47,492 nucleotides of DNA from Candidatus Omnitrophota bacterium (GCA_021731625.1 JAKFXC010000031.1:1-47492), one strand, 5' to 3'. Shown: positions 18,701 through 26,783, counted from the first letter of the stretch. Numbers and translations: made by a program. Notes: generated from the letters alone by a model not told the origin.

Positions 18701-19961
18701 ATGGGTGAAAGCCCTTAAGAAAAGCGAGCAAGACGGGTTATTAATGGTGGAATTGGGGACGATTGACCCTAAGATCGCTGCTCAAGTTCAAGCTTCTTTA
18801 GACGGCGGTTATTATCCTCCACATGTGGCGTCGGATCAACTCTTGGTGGAATTGTTGGTGCAAGTGGCCGCCATGGAAAAGGCAGGACTTCATCCGGAAT
18901 ATTTGACTCCATTTCCCAGCCTGCCGGAACGAGCAACGGTGTTTATTGGCTATTTGACCTTGCTGCAAAGTTATACCTCGGCATTGACGCGGTACGGCAT
19001 TCTCGCCAACAGCCGTGAAACTAGTACCTTTGCCCCGGTCTCAAGAATAAAAGAAATGAGTCAAAATGTCTTAACGGAGCCTGCGGTTGCCACGGCGGTG
19101 ACCACTTCTTTGGGGCAGGCCTTTGGCAGGTATGCGGATGCGAAAAAAGACGCCTTGGCGAATCTTAAGCATCAAACCCTGCGGGAGACGGTCGAAGAGC
19201 ATCCTAACCTGACGATTCTTGCGACTGAGCATCAACGCATATATAACCGGAAAAGCGATCCCAGGCGGCGGGATCCGCTTTCTTTAACAATGGAAACCAA
19301 TCGGTTATCGCTGGATAATTCCGGCGAAGTTTGGTACTTTTTTGATGTGGAAACTAGAGATGACAATCAGTTGTGGGAAGGCTCGGTTTTAGTCAAGAAG
19401 CGTGGGGTTTGGGACAAACCCGGGCGCATTAATCTCGAGGGAATTTTTGCAAATCAGGAGTTATTAAAGACAATGATGAAAGACCCTAAGGTAGGTTTGT
19501 CCAACGTGCAGGCCATAAAGGCATTGCAAGGAGAGGATTATACCATTGCCTTAAGTTCCGTCAGGGAAGCCTCCATGGAGGACAATAAATTTAAGGCCCG
19601 CACCCTGGTTTTCACGAACAAAGGGACATTGTCCATGGAGACAGACTTCCATGCGGATAATCCTTCCGCGGCCATGCAACGCATAGTGTCTTCCACGCCG
19701 GTGGCGCGGGCATTCGAGACGCAGGAGACTGATGGTGACACCGATGAGGCCATGGAGGCCAAGGCAGTGGACGGTGGTATTGCCCTGGATCCGGCGATGT
19801 TGAATTTGCAAGTCAAGCGTGATGCCAAAAGCGGCCTGCAGGCGCCGGCGTTTCAGCGGCTGGTGGACAATGCTCTCAATGCCGAGGGATATTTTCCAAT
19901 CATTATCGGCATACGTCGAACCAATTTACCTGAATTGATGGGTTTCAGCGTTAAAAAGTAG
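15762..19961 (+). CDS. Large exported modular protein with winged-helix and SAM-methyltransferase regions (module family member 2)
   Basis: 1399 aa. The signal peptide is residues 1-26 (cut near TIAS). The shared module covers about 28-336: LWVNLSPYEKDR, GRDLLAQD, NKVWI, LKVMLDEDY, KYFSGG (331-336). Two winged-helix-like stretches follow, about 509-609 and 659-760 (FDLFQKAGFVEKV, YKMTEEG), the pattern of dimerisation domains in O-methyltransferases. A Rossmann methyltransferase region spans about 800-1060, with motif I DTGSGEG (835-841), acidic VGIDKY and GDITTPEEN. Residues 1338-1399 form the GGIALDP tail shared with the family; the stretch around it (DPAMLNLQVKRD) resembles member 3. An exported SAM enzyme is unusual because SAM is cytoplasmic. 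The acceptor substrate is unknown. Codon use is more A/T-rich than in flanking operons. Confidence 0.86.
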   Translation: MHRKPLHIFIIFSFLLVGLAPSKTIASEVLNLPKPGAMVHLSPAFEPVLLKGIKLHPENPLQFDFLVDPGQSNLTGDPLKEDSTRLIKYFLASLTVPDQDLWVNLSPYEKDRIVPESLGITEMGRDLLAQDYILKQLTSSLVYPDEKTGKEFWARIYSKAREKFGSTAVKTYNKVWILPDRATVYEHNGAAYVLDSHLKVMLDEDYLASQKNTKVARSPKGSTTYFGAASQIVREVLLPEIEREVNEGKNFQTLRQINNALILAVWYKQNLKETLLGQVYVNQNKVKGIDLQDRSLKEKIYNRYLEAFKKGVYDFIKEDYDPQTNQTVARKYFSGGYNAVRVRTAVRTIRGDPSQLPRELRNSVANSKDIYLVRAGLSDAAELSRQDRVQEIKESKYQGFPVIEEKALPDWMLNVLSFYNSLGPNKSNVAKDMVQSKRSRAGYDFKEILRIEKDGDHFLIATNDVLQDPDEIFMERFQPKYLSNYLRWKAGTRSKAIAGLGLYLNGINVPKLAYLREQGIFDLFKNGDDFRTVSMADIVAYVRTFEPPFNTPNDQHLHAAMRILESFGWLIRSTEKETASPSDLMEFILTDKGKEAIRAISPLFSDVRDFMPESIRFGDYLMGRPNAPEIKRGLTLKGLVQDSLQGWGIKVQNKELFKQLNGFLDGYLIGHLVIALSEEGIFEKFDSELTIDINDLLGNPQELEAAFDLFQKAGFVEKVADRKYKMTEEGLAPFTYSLNYGTSISYDPLQKLEKVAMFGDIANVPRTRPDGSESLVDRKRNIEASRKNHIPYFRHIIRTKLIEKIVEPIFPGGEIPVGLKRQIDQGKKLVLVWADTGSGEGEFLKFIYKRVMLILGHLVRNKEMYLEMVGIDKYAISRDSTEARLNAFGIPNTVLEGDITTPEENIRLVEEKMKAKYGQDAIIMIKDVTSFLPHNRDFEGVQDVAAAQQIKSKSTTVVGWMGQVIPNNYFEQNLREYFGKWVKALKKSEQDGLLMVELGTIDPKIAAQVQASLDGGYYPPHVASDQLLVELLVQVAAMEKAGLHPEYLTPFPSLPERATVFIGYLTLLQSYTSALTRYGILANSRETSTFAPVSRIKEMSQNVLTEPAVATAVTTSLGQAFGRYADAKKDALANLKHQTLRETVEEHPNLTILATEHQRIYNRKSDPRRRDPLSLTMETNRLSLDNSGEVWYFFDVETRDDNQLWEGSVLVKKRGVWDKPGRINLEGIFANQELLKTMMKDPKVGLSNVQAIKALQGEDYTIALSSVREASMEDNKFKARTLVFTNKGTLSMETDFHADNPSAAMQRIVSSTPVARAFETQETDGDTDEAMEAKAVDGGIALDPAMLNLQVKRDAKSGLQAPAFQRLVDNALNAEGYFPIIIGIRRTNLPELMGFSVKK

Positions 19962-19992
19962 CACACAGTAGCAAAATTCTAAGGATTTTAGG

Positions 19993-20027
19993 CGGCTATG
20001 GTTGTATTTCCCATAGCCGTTTTTTTG
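19993..20027 (+). terminator. Rho-independent terminator upstream of the dcw promoter
   Basis: CGGCTATGG (19993-20001) pairs perfectly with CCATAGCCG (20011-20019), loop of 9, followed by T20020-20026. It insulates the dcw cluster from the upstream gene. Confidence 0.9.
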
Positions 20028-20028
20028 T

Positions 20029-20057
20029 TTGACAAGCCGCGGCAGGGTCGATATACT
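20029..20057 (+). promoter_or_regulatory. Near-consensus sigma-70 promoter of the dcw cluster
   Basis: TTGACA (20029-20034), exactly 17 nt, TATACT (20052-20057). The predicted start of transcription is about 20064, directly at the MraZ operator. This is the best-looking promoter in the window. Confidence 0.85.
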
Positions 20058-20064
20058 CCATTTT

Positions 20065-20090
20065 GTGGAGAATAGTGGAGTAAAGTGGAG
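20065..20090 (+). promoter_or_regulatory. MraZ operator (three direct repeats, 10-bp period)
   Basis: GTGGAG occurs at 20065-20070, 20075-20080 and 20085-20090, each separated by 4 bases, giving one repeat per helical turn. MraZ from other bacteria binds TGGGN repeats at the same 10-bp period upstream of its own gene; here the box reads TGGAG. The location just downstream of the predicted +1 fits autorepression of the dcw cluster. Confidence 0.8.
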
Positions 20091-20122
20091 GATAGCTAGA
20101 AAGCCCTCGCGGGCACCCTATT

Positions 20123-20563
20123 ATGTTCTACGGTGAATATAGTCATGGCATTGACACCAAAGGCCGTTTGATTTTGCCTGCCCGCATGCGGGAAGTGGCG
20201 AAAGAAAACGGCATTGAGAAGTTTTTTGTCACCCGGGGCTTGGACAAATGCATTTTTATGTTTGCCGAGCAGGAATGGCACTTGCAGGAGAATAAATTTA
20301 AGAGCCTTTCGTTTACGAAACAGCAGGCCCGGCATTTTAACCGGCTGTTTTTCTCCGGGGCTGGCGAGGTGATGCCCGACCGTCAGGGAAGGTTCATCAT
20401 TCCCGACTATCTCAAGGAATTTGCCGGCATTAGAAAAGATGCCGTGGTCATCGGGGTGTCTAACCGCATTGAAGTCTGGGACACCAAGACCTGGCAGGAG
20501 TTCTTTCAAAAGCAAAGCGCTGACTTCGAGCAAACCGCCGAGGGTATGCTTGACTTGTCCTAA
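20123..20563 (+). CDS. mraZ: Transcriptional regulator MraZ
   Basis: 146 aa. MraZ is a DNA-binding protein with two SpoVT/AbrB-like repeats that regulates the dcw cluster, including itself. The N-terminus is FYGEYSHGIDTKGRLILPARMR, and the two DXXXR signatures are DTKGR and DRQGRFIIP. It is the first gene after the promoter at 20029 and the operator at 20065. rsmH starts inside its last codons. Confidence 0.97.
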   Translation: MFYGEYSHGIDTKGRLILPARMREVAKENGIEKFFVTRGLDKCIFMFAEQEWHLQENKFKSLSFTKQQARHFNRLFFSGAGEVMPDRQGRFIIPDYLKEFAGIRKDAVVIGVSNRIEVWDTKTWQEFFQKQSADFEQTAEGMLDLS

Positions 20564-21449
20564 GCAGCACACCCCGGTCATGCCGGAGGAGGTCATGGCA
20601 CTGCTCAATTTGCCGGCGGGCGGGACGGCCATCGATGCGACCTTGGGCATGGGAGGGCATGCCGTCCTTATGGCGACTCGTCTGGAGGCCCAAGGACATT
20701 TGATTGGCATTGACCGCGACCGCAGTTCGTTGGCGGAAGCGAAAAAACATTTGAGTGCCGCGCCCGCGAGGGTGGATTTTCGGCAAGGCAATTTTTCAGA
20801 TCTCGGCCGCATTGTCGGCGAGCTTAAAGTTTTAGAGGTGGACGGCATTTTGATGGACTTGGGGCTATCAAGTTTTCAGTTAAACAATGCCCAGCGGGGT
20901 TTTAGTTTTCAAGAGGACGGCCCGCTGGACATGCGCTTGGACCCGGACCACAACACATCGGTGGCAGACTTAGTCAAGAAGTTGCCGGAAGCAGAGTTGG
21001 CCCGTATTATTGCGGATTTTGGCGAGGAACGATTTGCCCGGCAGATTGCCAAGGCCATTGTGCAGATGAGGGCCGAGGCAAAGATTGAGCGCACCACGCA
21101 GCTGGCGGGCATTGTCCTGCGGGCCTTGCCGCACGGGTATACCCGGGGGCGTATCCATCCGGCCACGCGCACGTTTCAGGCCTTGCGCATCGCCGTCAAT
21201 GACGAGCTGGCCAGTTTGTCGGAGGGTTTGGAAAAAGGCCGGGCCTTGCTTAAACCAGGTGGAAGGATGTGCGTGATCGCCTTTCACTCATTGGAGGACC
21301 GCATCGTTAAAGGCAAATTTCGCCGTTGGGCCGAGGAGGAGTGGGGAACAATCCTGACCAAGAAACCCTTGCAGCCGACGGAAGAGGAATGTGTGAGCAA
21401 TCCCCGCAGCCGCAGCGCCAAGCTGAGGGCCATACAAAGGACGCCATGA
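20550..21449 (+). CDS. rsmH: 16S rRNA (cytosine(1402)-N4)-methyltransferase RsmH
   Basis: 299 aa from a TTG at 20550 that overlaps mraZ by 14 nt and has GAGGG (20540-20544) five bases upstream. This start gives the family N-terminus KQHTPVMPEEV. SAM-binding motif DATLGMGGHA is at 29-38, followed by GIDRD, ILMDLGLSSFQL, GPLDMRLDP and IAFHSLEDRIVK. RsmH methylates C1402 in the ribosomal P site. A longer frame from 20421 would read through mraZ and is rejected. Confidence 0.94.
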   Translation: MTCPKQHTPVMPEEVMALLNLPAGGTAIDATLGMGGHAVLMATRLEAQGHLIGIDRDRSSLAEAKKHLSAAPARVDFRQGNFSDLGRIVGELKVLEVDGILMDLGLSSFQLNNAQRGFSFQEDGPLDMRLDPDHNTSVADLVKKLPEAELARIIADFGEERFARQIAKAIVQMRAEAKIERTTQLAGIVLRALPHGYTRGRIHPATRTFQALRIAVNDELASLSEGLEKGRALLKPGGRMCVIAFHSLEDRIVKGKFRRWAEEEWGTILTKKPLQPTEEECVSNPRSRSAKLRAIQRTP

Positions 21450-21814
21450 GTTTATCCAATTGGATCAGATTGATGTCATTTGCAACGGTCACTTCGCTCA
21501 TTTATATTCACGTGCAGATGCAGATCGTGGAGCTGGCCTATAAGGGCAAGGACAAAGAAAGGCGCATCCATGACTTGATGGACAATAACGGCATCTTGAC
21601 CCATCAGATCCTAACGCTTAAATCGGCAAACCATTTAGGCCAGGAACTTTTGGAAAAAGACGAGGGGCTGCAATTTATGGCCCATGACCGCATCATGACA
21701 TTTGCTTCTCCGCTGGCCAGCCAGCCGGTCAGGCCCAAATGGAAGACCGAAAAACCCCTATGGAATTGGTTGTCGTTTTTGTCCCCGCAAGATGCCGCCG
21801 CGGGGGAGCATTGA
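21446..21814 (+). CDS. ftsL: FtsL-like small bitopic membrane protein
   Basis: 122 aa. One hydrophobic segment near the N-terminus (about 8-23) is followed by a charged helical stretch (VELAYKGKDKERRIHDLMDNN and onward) that looks like the short periplasmic coiled coil of FtsL. The C-terminal 40 residues are proline- and tryptophan-containing and probably unstructured. Sequence similarity to FtsL is weak. The call rests on topology, size and position between rsmH and ftsI, which is invariant in dcw clusters. The start is coupled to rsmH by ATGA. Confidence 0.75.
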   Translation: MSLSNWIRLMSFATVTSLIYIHVQMQIVELAYKGKDKERRIHDLMDNNGILTHQILTLKSANHLGQELLEKDEGLQFMAHDRIMTFASPLASQPVRPKWKTEKPLWNWLSFLSPQDAAAGEH

Positions 21815-21839
21815 TCCAGAAATGAGTTGAGGCGCACAA

Positions 21840-23579
21840 TTGTATTTGCGAAAATATCCCCTTCGGTTTGCCGCGGTTTTTATTTTTTTGCTGGCAGGGT
21901 TTATCTACTCGATATTTTTCCTCTTCTACATCCAGATCTTCCGGTCTTCATATCTGGCCTCGCTGGCGGAACGTCAGCACGAGCGCACCATTGCCATTGC
22001 CCCCAAGCGCGGCACCATCTATGACCGCAATATGCGGCCCCTGGCCATCAATTTGCCAGTGTACTCCCTGTATGCCAACCCGCGCAGTTTACGTAAAATT
22101 CCTCACCACGAACGCATCGTTGATGAATTGGCGAACATCTTAAAAATGGATGCCGCGGCCTTGAGGGCCAAAGTAGAGAGGGACAAATATTTTGTCTGGA
22201 TCGCCCGCAAACTGCCGCAGTCGGTGTATGAACGGGTGCGCAAGGCAAAATTTCCCAGCTTTGGCTTTATCAAAGAGAGCAAACGGTTTTATCCCAACCG
22301 CACCTTGGCCGCGCATTTGGTGGGGTTTGCGGGGATGGACAATGTCGGCCTCGACGGGCTGGAGCGGGACTATGACCGTTTCCTGAAAGGCCGGGAGGGC
22401 AGCTCGGTGATTTTGCGCGATGCCCGCCAGCGCGAGTTGCTGCTGGAGAAAAATTATAAGCCGCCCACCGACGGGTTTGATTTGGTGTTGACCATTGATG
22501 AGACTATCCAGTTCATTGCCGAGAGGGCCTTGGCAAGAATGTATGAAAAATACAATGCCAAGGGCGCCAGCATTATTGTGATGGACCCCAAAACCGGCGA
22601 AATCCTTGCATTTGCCAACCGCCCGACGTATGATTTGGAAAACGCCGGCCGCAGCCGGGCAGAGGACCGCACCAACCGGGCCATTGTTTTTACCTATGAG
22701 CCGGGTTCGGTGTTTAAAATCGTCACTGCCGCCGGAGCGCTGCAGGAAAAAGTGGTTAAGGAAAGCGATATCATCAATTGCGAGCATGGGGCCTACCGGG
22801 TGGGCAATCATATTTTGCATGACCATGAGCCCGCCGGCAATTTGACCTTCCGGCAGGTCATGGAACAGTCCAGCAATATCGGCACGGTGAAGGTGGCCCA
22901 GCGTCTGACGCCTGCTAAAGTTTACAGTTACGCTCATCGTTTTCGTTTCGGTATCAGAACTGGCATTGATTTGCCGGGCGAGGCGCCAGGCTATTTAAAG
23001 CCGGTGCGCCTGTGGTCGAAGACGTCCATTGGGGCAGTGCCGATCGGCCACGAGGTGACCGTCACGCCTTTGCAGATGGTGGCGGCCATGGCCGCCATTG
23101 CCAATGATGGTGTATATATGCGGCCCTTTGTGGTCAAGTATGTCAAAGACCAACATGGGCAAATAATTCAGGAACACAAACCGCACATTTCGGATAAAAT
23201 AATGACCGAGGAGACGGCCAAGCGGCTGCATGCCATTTTACAGGGGGTCGTTGACAACGGCACCGGCAAAAAGGCACAGATTAGTGGCGTTGCCGTGGCC
23301 GGCAAGACCGGCACCGCGCAAAAGGTGGTCGGTGGCACCTACTCGCACGGGCATTTTTACGCGTCTTTCGTGGGGTTTGCACCGGTGGATAACCCCCGCT
23401 TGGCCTGCGTGGTGGTCTTCGATGAGCCCCGTCCCATTTATTACGGCGGATTGGTTTCGGCGCCGGTGTTTAAGGAAGTGGTGGAAAATTCCCTCCGTTA
23501 TTTGAATGCGCAGGCCGTGACCGAGTCCACCGGCGGGCCGGAGGAAGACAGCGGCAATGAACCGCGGTATAAGGATTAA
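21840..23579 (+). CDS. ftsI: Division transpeptidase FtsI (class B penicillin-binding protein)
   Basis: 579 aa. It cross-links septal peptidoglycan as partner of FtsW. It has one N-terminal transmembrane segment (about 9-31), then a pedestal domain (RGTIYDRNMRPLA, GLDGLERDYDRFL). The transpeptidase domain carries S290-V-F-K293 (SXXK), S344-S-N346 (SXN) and K489-T-G491. No PASTA repeats follow. The start is a TTG at 21840 with GAGG (21829-21832) seven bases upstream; TTG 21846 is an alternative and no ATG fits. murE begins immediately after its stop. Confidence 0.94.
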   Translation: MYLRKYPLRFAAVFIFLLAGFIYSIFFLFYIQIFRSSYLASLAERQHERTIAIAPKRGTIYDRNMRPLAINLPVYSLYANPRSLRKIPHHERIVDELANILKMDAAALRAKVERDKYFVWIARKLPQSVYERVRKAKFPSFGFIKESKRFYPNRTLAAHLVGFAGMDNVGLDGLERDYDRFLKGREGSSVILRDARQRELLLEKNYKPPTDGFDLVLTIDETIQFIAERALARMYEKYNAKGASIIVMDPKTGEILAFANRPTYDLENAGRSRAEDRTNRAIVFTYEPGSVFKIVTAAGALQEKVVKESDIINCEHGAYRVGNHILHDHEPAGNLTFRQVMEQSSNIGTVKVAQRLTPAKVYSYAHRFRFGIRTGIDLPGEAPGYLKPVRLWSKTSIGAVPIGHEVTVTPLQMVAAMAAIANDGVYMRPFVVKYVKDQHGQIIQEHKPHISDKIMTEETAKRLHAILQGVVDNGTGKKAQISGVAVAGKTGTAQKVVGGTYSHGHFYASFVGFAPVDNPRLACVVVFDEPRPIYYGGLVSAPVFKEVVENSLRYLNAQAVTESTGGPEEDSGNEPRYKD

Positions 23580-25052
23580 ATGACCCCTATGCGTTTGCGA
23601 GATTTAATGCAGGCAGTTCCCGGCGCCAAATGGCAAGAACGCTACGGAGACTATCCTATCAAGACCATCAGTTGTGATTCCCGGGAACGGCAGGCCGACG
23701 GGCTTTTTGTGGCTTTAAGCGGTTTGAAATACAACGGCGCCGACTTTATCAAGGAGGCGGTGGGCCGCGGCGCCAAAATCGTGGCCAAGGCGGCTGGTTC
23801 GAATCCGGCAGAACCATCCATCCCCGACGGTGTGGCCTTAGTGGAAGTGGCTGATCCTAAAGTTTTTTTACGGCTGGCCGCGCACGCCTATTTCGGCAAC
23901 CCGTCGCGCACAGTCAAGACCATCGGCGTCACCGGCACCAATGGCAAGACGACCGTCACGTATTTATTGGAGTCCATGATTGCAGCGGAGGGCAAGACCT
24001 GCGGCGTGGTGGGCACGGTCAATACCCGCATCGGTAAAGAAATTTTTGCTTCCCAAAACACCACCCCGGGATTTTTGCAAAACCAGCGGATGCTGTCGCA
24101 GCTAAGCCAGCAGAAAGTGGAATATTGCCTGATGGAAGTCTCCTCCCACGCCTTGCATCAAGGACGGGTGGACGGCATTGATTTTGCCGCCGGTATCTTT
24201 ACTAATCTGACCCAGGACCACTTGGACTATCATGCCGGAATGGAAGATTATTTTCAGGCCAAGGCTTTGCTGTTTGCCCGGCTCTGCGACGAGGCCCCAG
24301 CCCTCATCAACACGGACGATCCTTACGGCGAGCGGATGTCGGGCCTCAGCCGGGGGATGGTGATGAGTTATGGCATTGACCGTCCGGCGCAAGTGAGCGC
24401 CCGCCACATTGGCTATGCTCTGGATGGGACTTCGTTTGAACTTTGCTTTCCGGGCCGCAGCGTCAAGATCCGTACACCGCTCATCGGCAAACACAATGTC
24501 TATAACATCCTGGCGGCGTCTGCAGCGGCCTATGCATTGAGGATCCCGGTCGCGGCCATTGCCAAAGGCATTGCGGCCATGGGGCAGGTGCCAGGCCGCT
24601 TGGAATCCGTTGCCACTGGGAAAGATTTCTTTGTCTTCATCGATTACGCGCACACCCCCGACGGCTTAATCAACGTGCTTACAGCGCTGCGGGCGGTGAC
24701 GAACAATAAAATCCTTTTGGTCTTTGGATGCGGAGGTGACCGGGACCGCTCCAAAAGGCCGCAGATGGGAAAAGCCGCCAGCGGCTTGGCTGATTATGTG
24801 ATTGTCACAAGTGACAATCCGCGCAGCGAAGACCCCGCGGCCATCATCAAAGACGTGACGGCTGGGTGCACCGGAGAGAATTTTGAAATCTGCCCTGATC
24901 GTCGGGAAGCCATCGGCCGCGCCCTAAAGCGGGCCGATCGCGGCAACCTTATCTTGCTCGCTGGCAAGGGCCACGAGGATTATCAAATCCTTAAAGACAA
25001 GACCGTGCCATTTAATGAGAAGGCCATCGTGAAGGAATTGCTGCATGTTTAA
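23580..25052 (+). CDS. murE: UDP-MurNAc-tripeptide synthetase MurE (meso-DAP type)
   Basis: 490 aa. MurE adds the third residue to the peptidoglycan stem peptide. ATP-binding GVTGTNGKTT is at 116-125. HTPDGL and FGCGGDRDRSKRP are typical mid and C-terminal blocks. D412-N-P-R415 is the signature of enzymes that select meso-diaminopimelate, so the wall is probably DAP-type. The ATG directly abuts the ftsI stop codon. Confidence 0.97.
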   Translation: MTPMRLRDLMQAVPGAKWQERYGDYPIKTISCDSRERQADGLFVALSGLKYNGADFIKEAVGRGAKIVAKAAGSNPAEPSIPDGVALVEVADPKVFLRLAAHAYFGNPSRTVKTIGVTGTNGKTTVTYLLESMIAAEGKTCGVVGTVNTRIGKEIFASQNTTPGFLQNQRMLSQLSQQKVEYCLMEVSSHALHQGRVDGIDFAAGIFTNLTQDHLDYHAGMEDYFQAKALLFARLCDEAPALINTDDPYGERMSGLSRGMVMSYGIDRPAQVSARHIGYALDGTSFELCFPGRSVKIRTPLIGKHNVYNILAASAAAYALRIPVAAIAKGIAAMGQVPGRLESVATGKDFFVFIDYAHTPDGLINVLTALRAVTNNKILLVFGCGGDRDRSKRPQMGKAASGLADYVIVTSDNPRSEDPAAIIKDVTAGCTGENFEICPDRREAIGRALKRADRGNLILLAGKGHEDYQILKDKTVPFNEKAIVKELLHV

Positions 25053-26421
25053 TTTGCAGGAGTTGCTGCGGGCCACGGCCGGGGCGCTCATCAGCGGCCC
25101 GGATAAGGTCCGTGTTTCTGCGGTGGGTATTGACTCCCGCAACATCAAGAAAGGCGAAGTATTTGTCGCCGTCAAGGGCGATATTTTTGATGGGCATGAT
25201 TTTATCGCCGATGTGGTGGCCAAAGGGGTGGGGGTGGTCATGGTGCATAAACCCGTCGGCTTAAACAATGCCAAGGTCAGCGTGATTTTAGTCAAAGACA
25301 CCACCCGGGCCTTAGGAGACCTAGCCCGATTCCACCGCCTGCGTTTCAAGACCCCGGTCATTGCCGTCACCGGCAGCGCCGGGAAGACCACCACCAAGGA
25401 AATGATGGCCGCGGTGCTTGGCCATAAATATAAAGTATTAAAAAACGAAGGCACCCAGAACAACCACATTGGGGTGCCGCTGACTTTGTTGAAATTAAAA
25501 CCCCAGCATCAGATCGTGGTGCTGGAATGCGGCAGTAACCAGCCGGGCGACATTCCTTGGCTGGCGGAGGTGGCTCGCCCGGATGTGGCTGTATTTACCA
25601 ATATCGGCGAATCGCATTTGGAGAAATTAAAGACCGTCGCTGGAGTCCTCAAGGAAAAATGGAGTTTGACCTCGCATTTGCGTCGGGGGCGGGTCATCCT
25701 TAACGCGGATGATCCTTGGCTGGCGAAGCAAAGCCGTATGCCGCGGCCGCCGGGATCAAAAATTTTGACCTATGGGATTCGGTCCAAGGCGGATGTGCAG
25801 GCCACGGGGATTAGTTTTAAAGGGGGCCGCAAGATTCAATTTCACGTCGGCAAAAAGAACATAGAACTTAATTCCTGCGGGCTCAATAATGTTTATAATG
25901 CGTTGGCATCCTTGGTGTGCGGGAGGATGTTTAACGTTGCGGAGAACGCCATTGCCTTGGCGCTGGAGCAATTTGATTTTCCGCAGGGCAGGGGCCAAAT
26001 CATGAATTTGGGACGGGGATGGCTGATTAATGACACGTACAATGCCAATCCGGTGTCCATGCGGGGGGCCCTGCAGACCCTGGAGGCCTTAAATGTCGAC
26101 GGGCAGAGAATTTTTGTGGCGGCCGACATGTTGGAGCTTGGAAGGCGCTCTAAGACCCTACACAGTGCCATCGGGGCGGCCGCGGCGAATGCCGCGGTCA
26201 ATGTGCTCATTACGGTGGGGCCGTTGTCCCGGCACATGGCGCAAGAAGCCCGCCGCCGCAATGCCGGCATGCGGGTGTACCCCTGCAGCGATGTGGAAAC
26301 CGCTCAGAAACACCTGGCGAGTGTATTTCGCAACGGGGATGCGGTGCTGGTCAAAGGGTCCCGGCGCATGAAAATGGAGCAAGTGATTGAATTTTTACTG
26401 GCATCACCGGGAATAAAGTAG
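25045..26421 (+). CDS. murF: UDP-MurNAc-pentapeptide synthetase MurF
   Basis: 458 aa. MurF adds D-Ala-D-Ala to the UDP-MurNAc tripeptide. ATP-binding VTGSAGKTTT is at 108-117, with KNEGTQNNHIGVPLTLL, ECGSNQPGDI and INDTYNANPVSM. It overlaps murE by 8 nt. Its TAG stop codon forms the first three bases of a long hairpin element (26419-26583). Confidence 0.96.
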   Translation: MFNLQELLRATAGALISGPDKVRVSAVGIDSRNIKKGEVFVAVKGDIFDGHDFIADVVAKGVGVVMVHKPVGLNNAKVSVILVKDTTRALGDLARFHRLRFKTPVIAVTGSAGKTTTKEMMAAVLGHKYKVLKNEGTQNNHIGVPLTLLKLKPQHQIVVLECGSNQPGDIPWLAEVARPDVAVFTNIGESHLEKLKTVAGVLKEKWSLTSHLRRGRVILNADDPWLAKQSRMPRPPGSKILTYGIRSKADVQATGISFKGGRKIQFHVGKKNIELNSCGLNNVYNALASLVCGRMFNVAENAIALALEQFDFPQGRGQIMNLGRGWLINDTYNANPVSMRGALQTLEALNVDGQRIFVAADMLELGRRSKTLHSAIGAAAANAAVNVLITVGPLSRHMAQEARRRNAGMRVYPCSDVETAQKHLASVFRNGDAVLVKGSRRMKMEQVIEFLLASPGIK

Positions 26422-26583
26422 GGAACAGGTATTATATGAGGCACAATGAGGGACTTTCCGCCAAATGTTTGCGAGGGCTTACGTCGAGAAAATTAATGTT
26501 AAAAATTCTACTTAAAATTTTCGAGACGTAAACCGAAGCAAACGGCGGAAATGTCCCGTGCTTCATATAATAACTGTTCCCTA
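26419..26583 (+). repeat. Long imperfect hairpin A (about 70-bp arms) at the murF stop codon
   Basis: The outer ends TAGGGAACAG (26419-26428) and CTGTTCCCTA (26574-26583) are perfectly complementary. Pairing continues through TATTATATGA/TCATATAATA, GGGAC/GTCCC, TTTCCGCC/GGCGGAAA, GTTTGC/GCAAAC and an A/T-rich inner end near 26494 and 26514, with a few bulges. No reading frame is present. The ends resemble REP-type palindromes; together with hairpin B it fills most of the 362-base murF-mraY gap. Confidence 0.85.
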
Positions 26584-26605
26584 AACATAATAATCATTGG
26601 TTCGT

Positions 26606-26768
26606 GCAACGATCTTTGGTAGCCATTTTTAAGGCGACTGTTGTCCCGCCAAGCTACGTCACTGATTCAGAAAGGCAGCCCCGCAGGGGCGTTGTGTTTC
26701 TGGACATAGAGGGAAGCTTGGCAGAGAAAGACAACCGGAGCCGTAAAATTCCTACCAAGGATCTTTGC
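26606..26768 (+). repeat. Long imperfect hairpin B upstream of mraY
   Basis: GCAACGATCTTTGGTAG (26606-26622) pairs with CTACCAAGGATCTTTGC (26752-26768) with two mismatches. Pairing continues through GTTGTC/GACAAC and GCCAAGCT/AGCTTGGC. The centre is CAGAAA (26668-26673)/TTTCTG (26697-26702) around GCCCC-GCA-GGGGC (26678-26690). It is the same size as hairpin A (163 versus 165 nt) but different in sequence. No gene lies inside. Confidence 0.8.
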
Positions 26769-26783
26769 AGATAGACATAAATT

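Noticed and set aside
49-19961. Module members 1 and 2 both being exactly 1399 residues
   Set aside because: Their middle domains are unrelated and shared parts differ in length, so the equal total is coincidence.
20421-20549. Upstream start for RsmH at 20421
   Set aside because: It overlaps mraZ by 143 bases; the TTG at 20550 has a Shine-Dalgarno and yields the conserved N-terminus.
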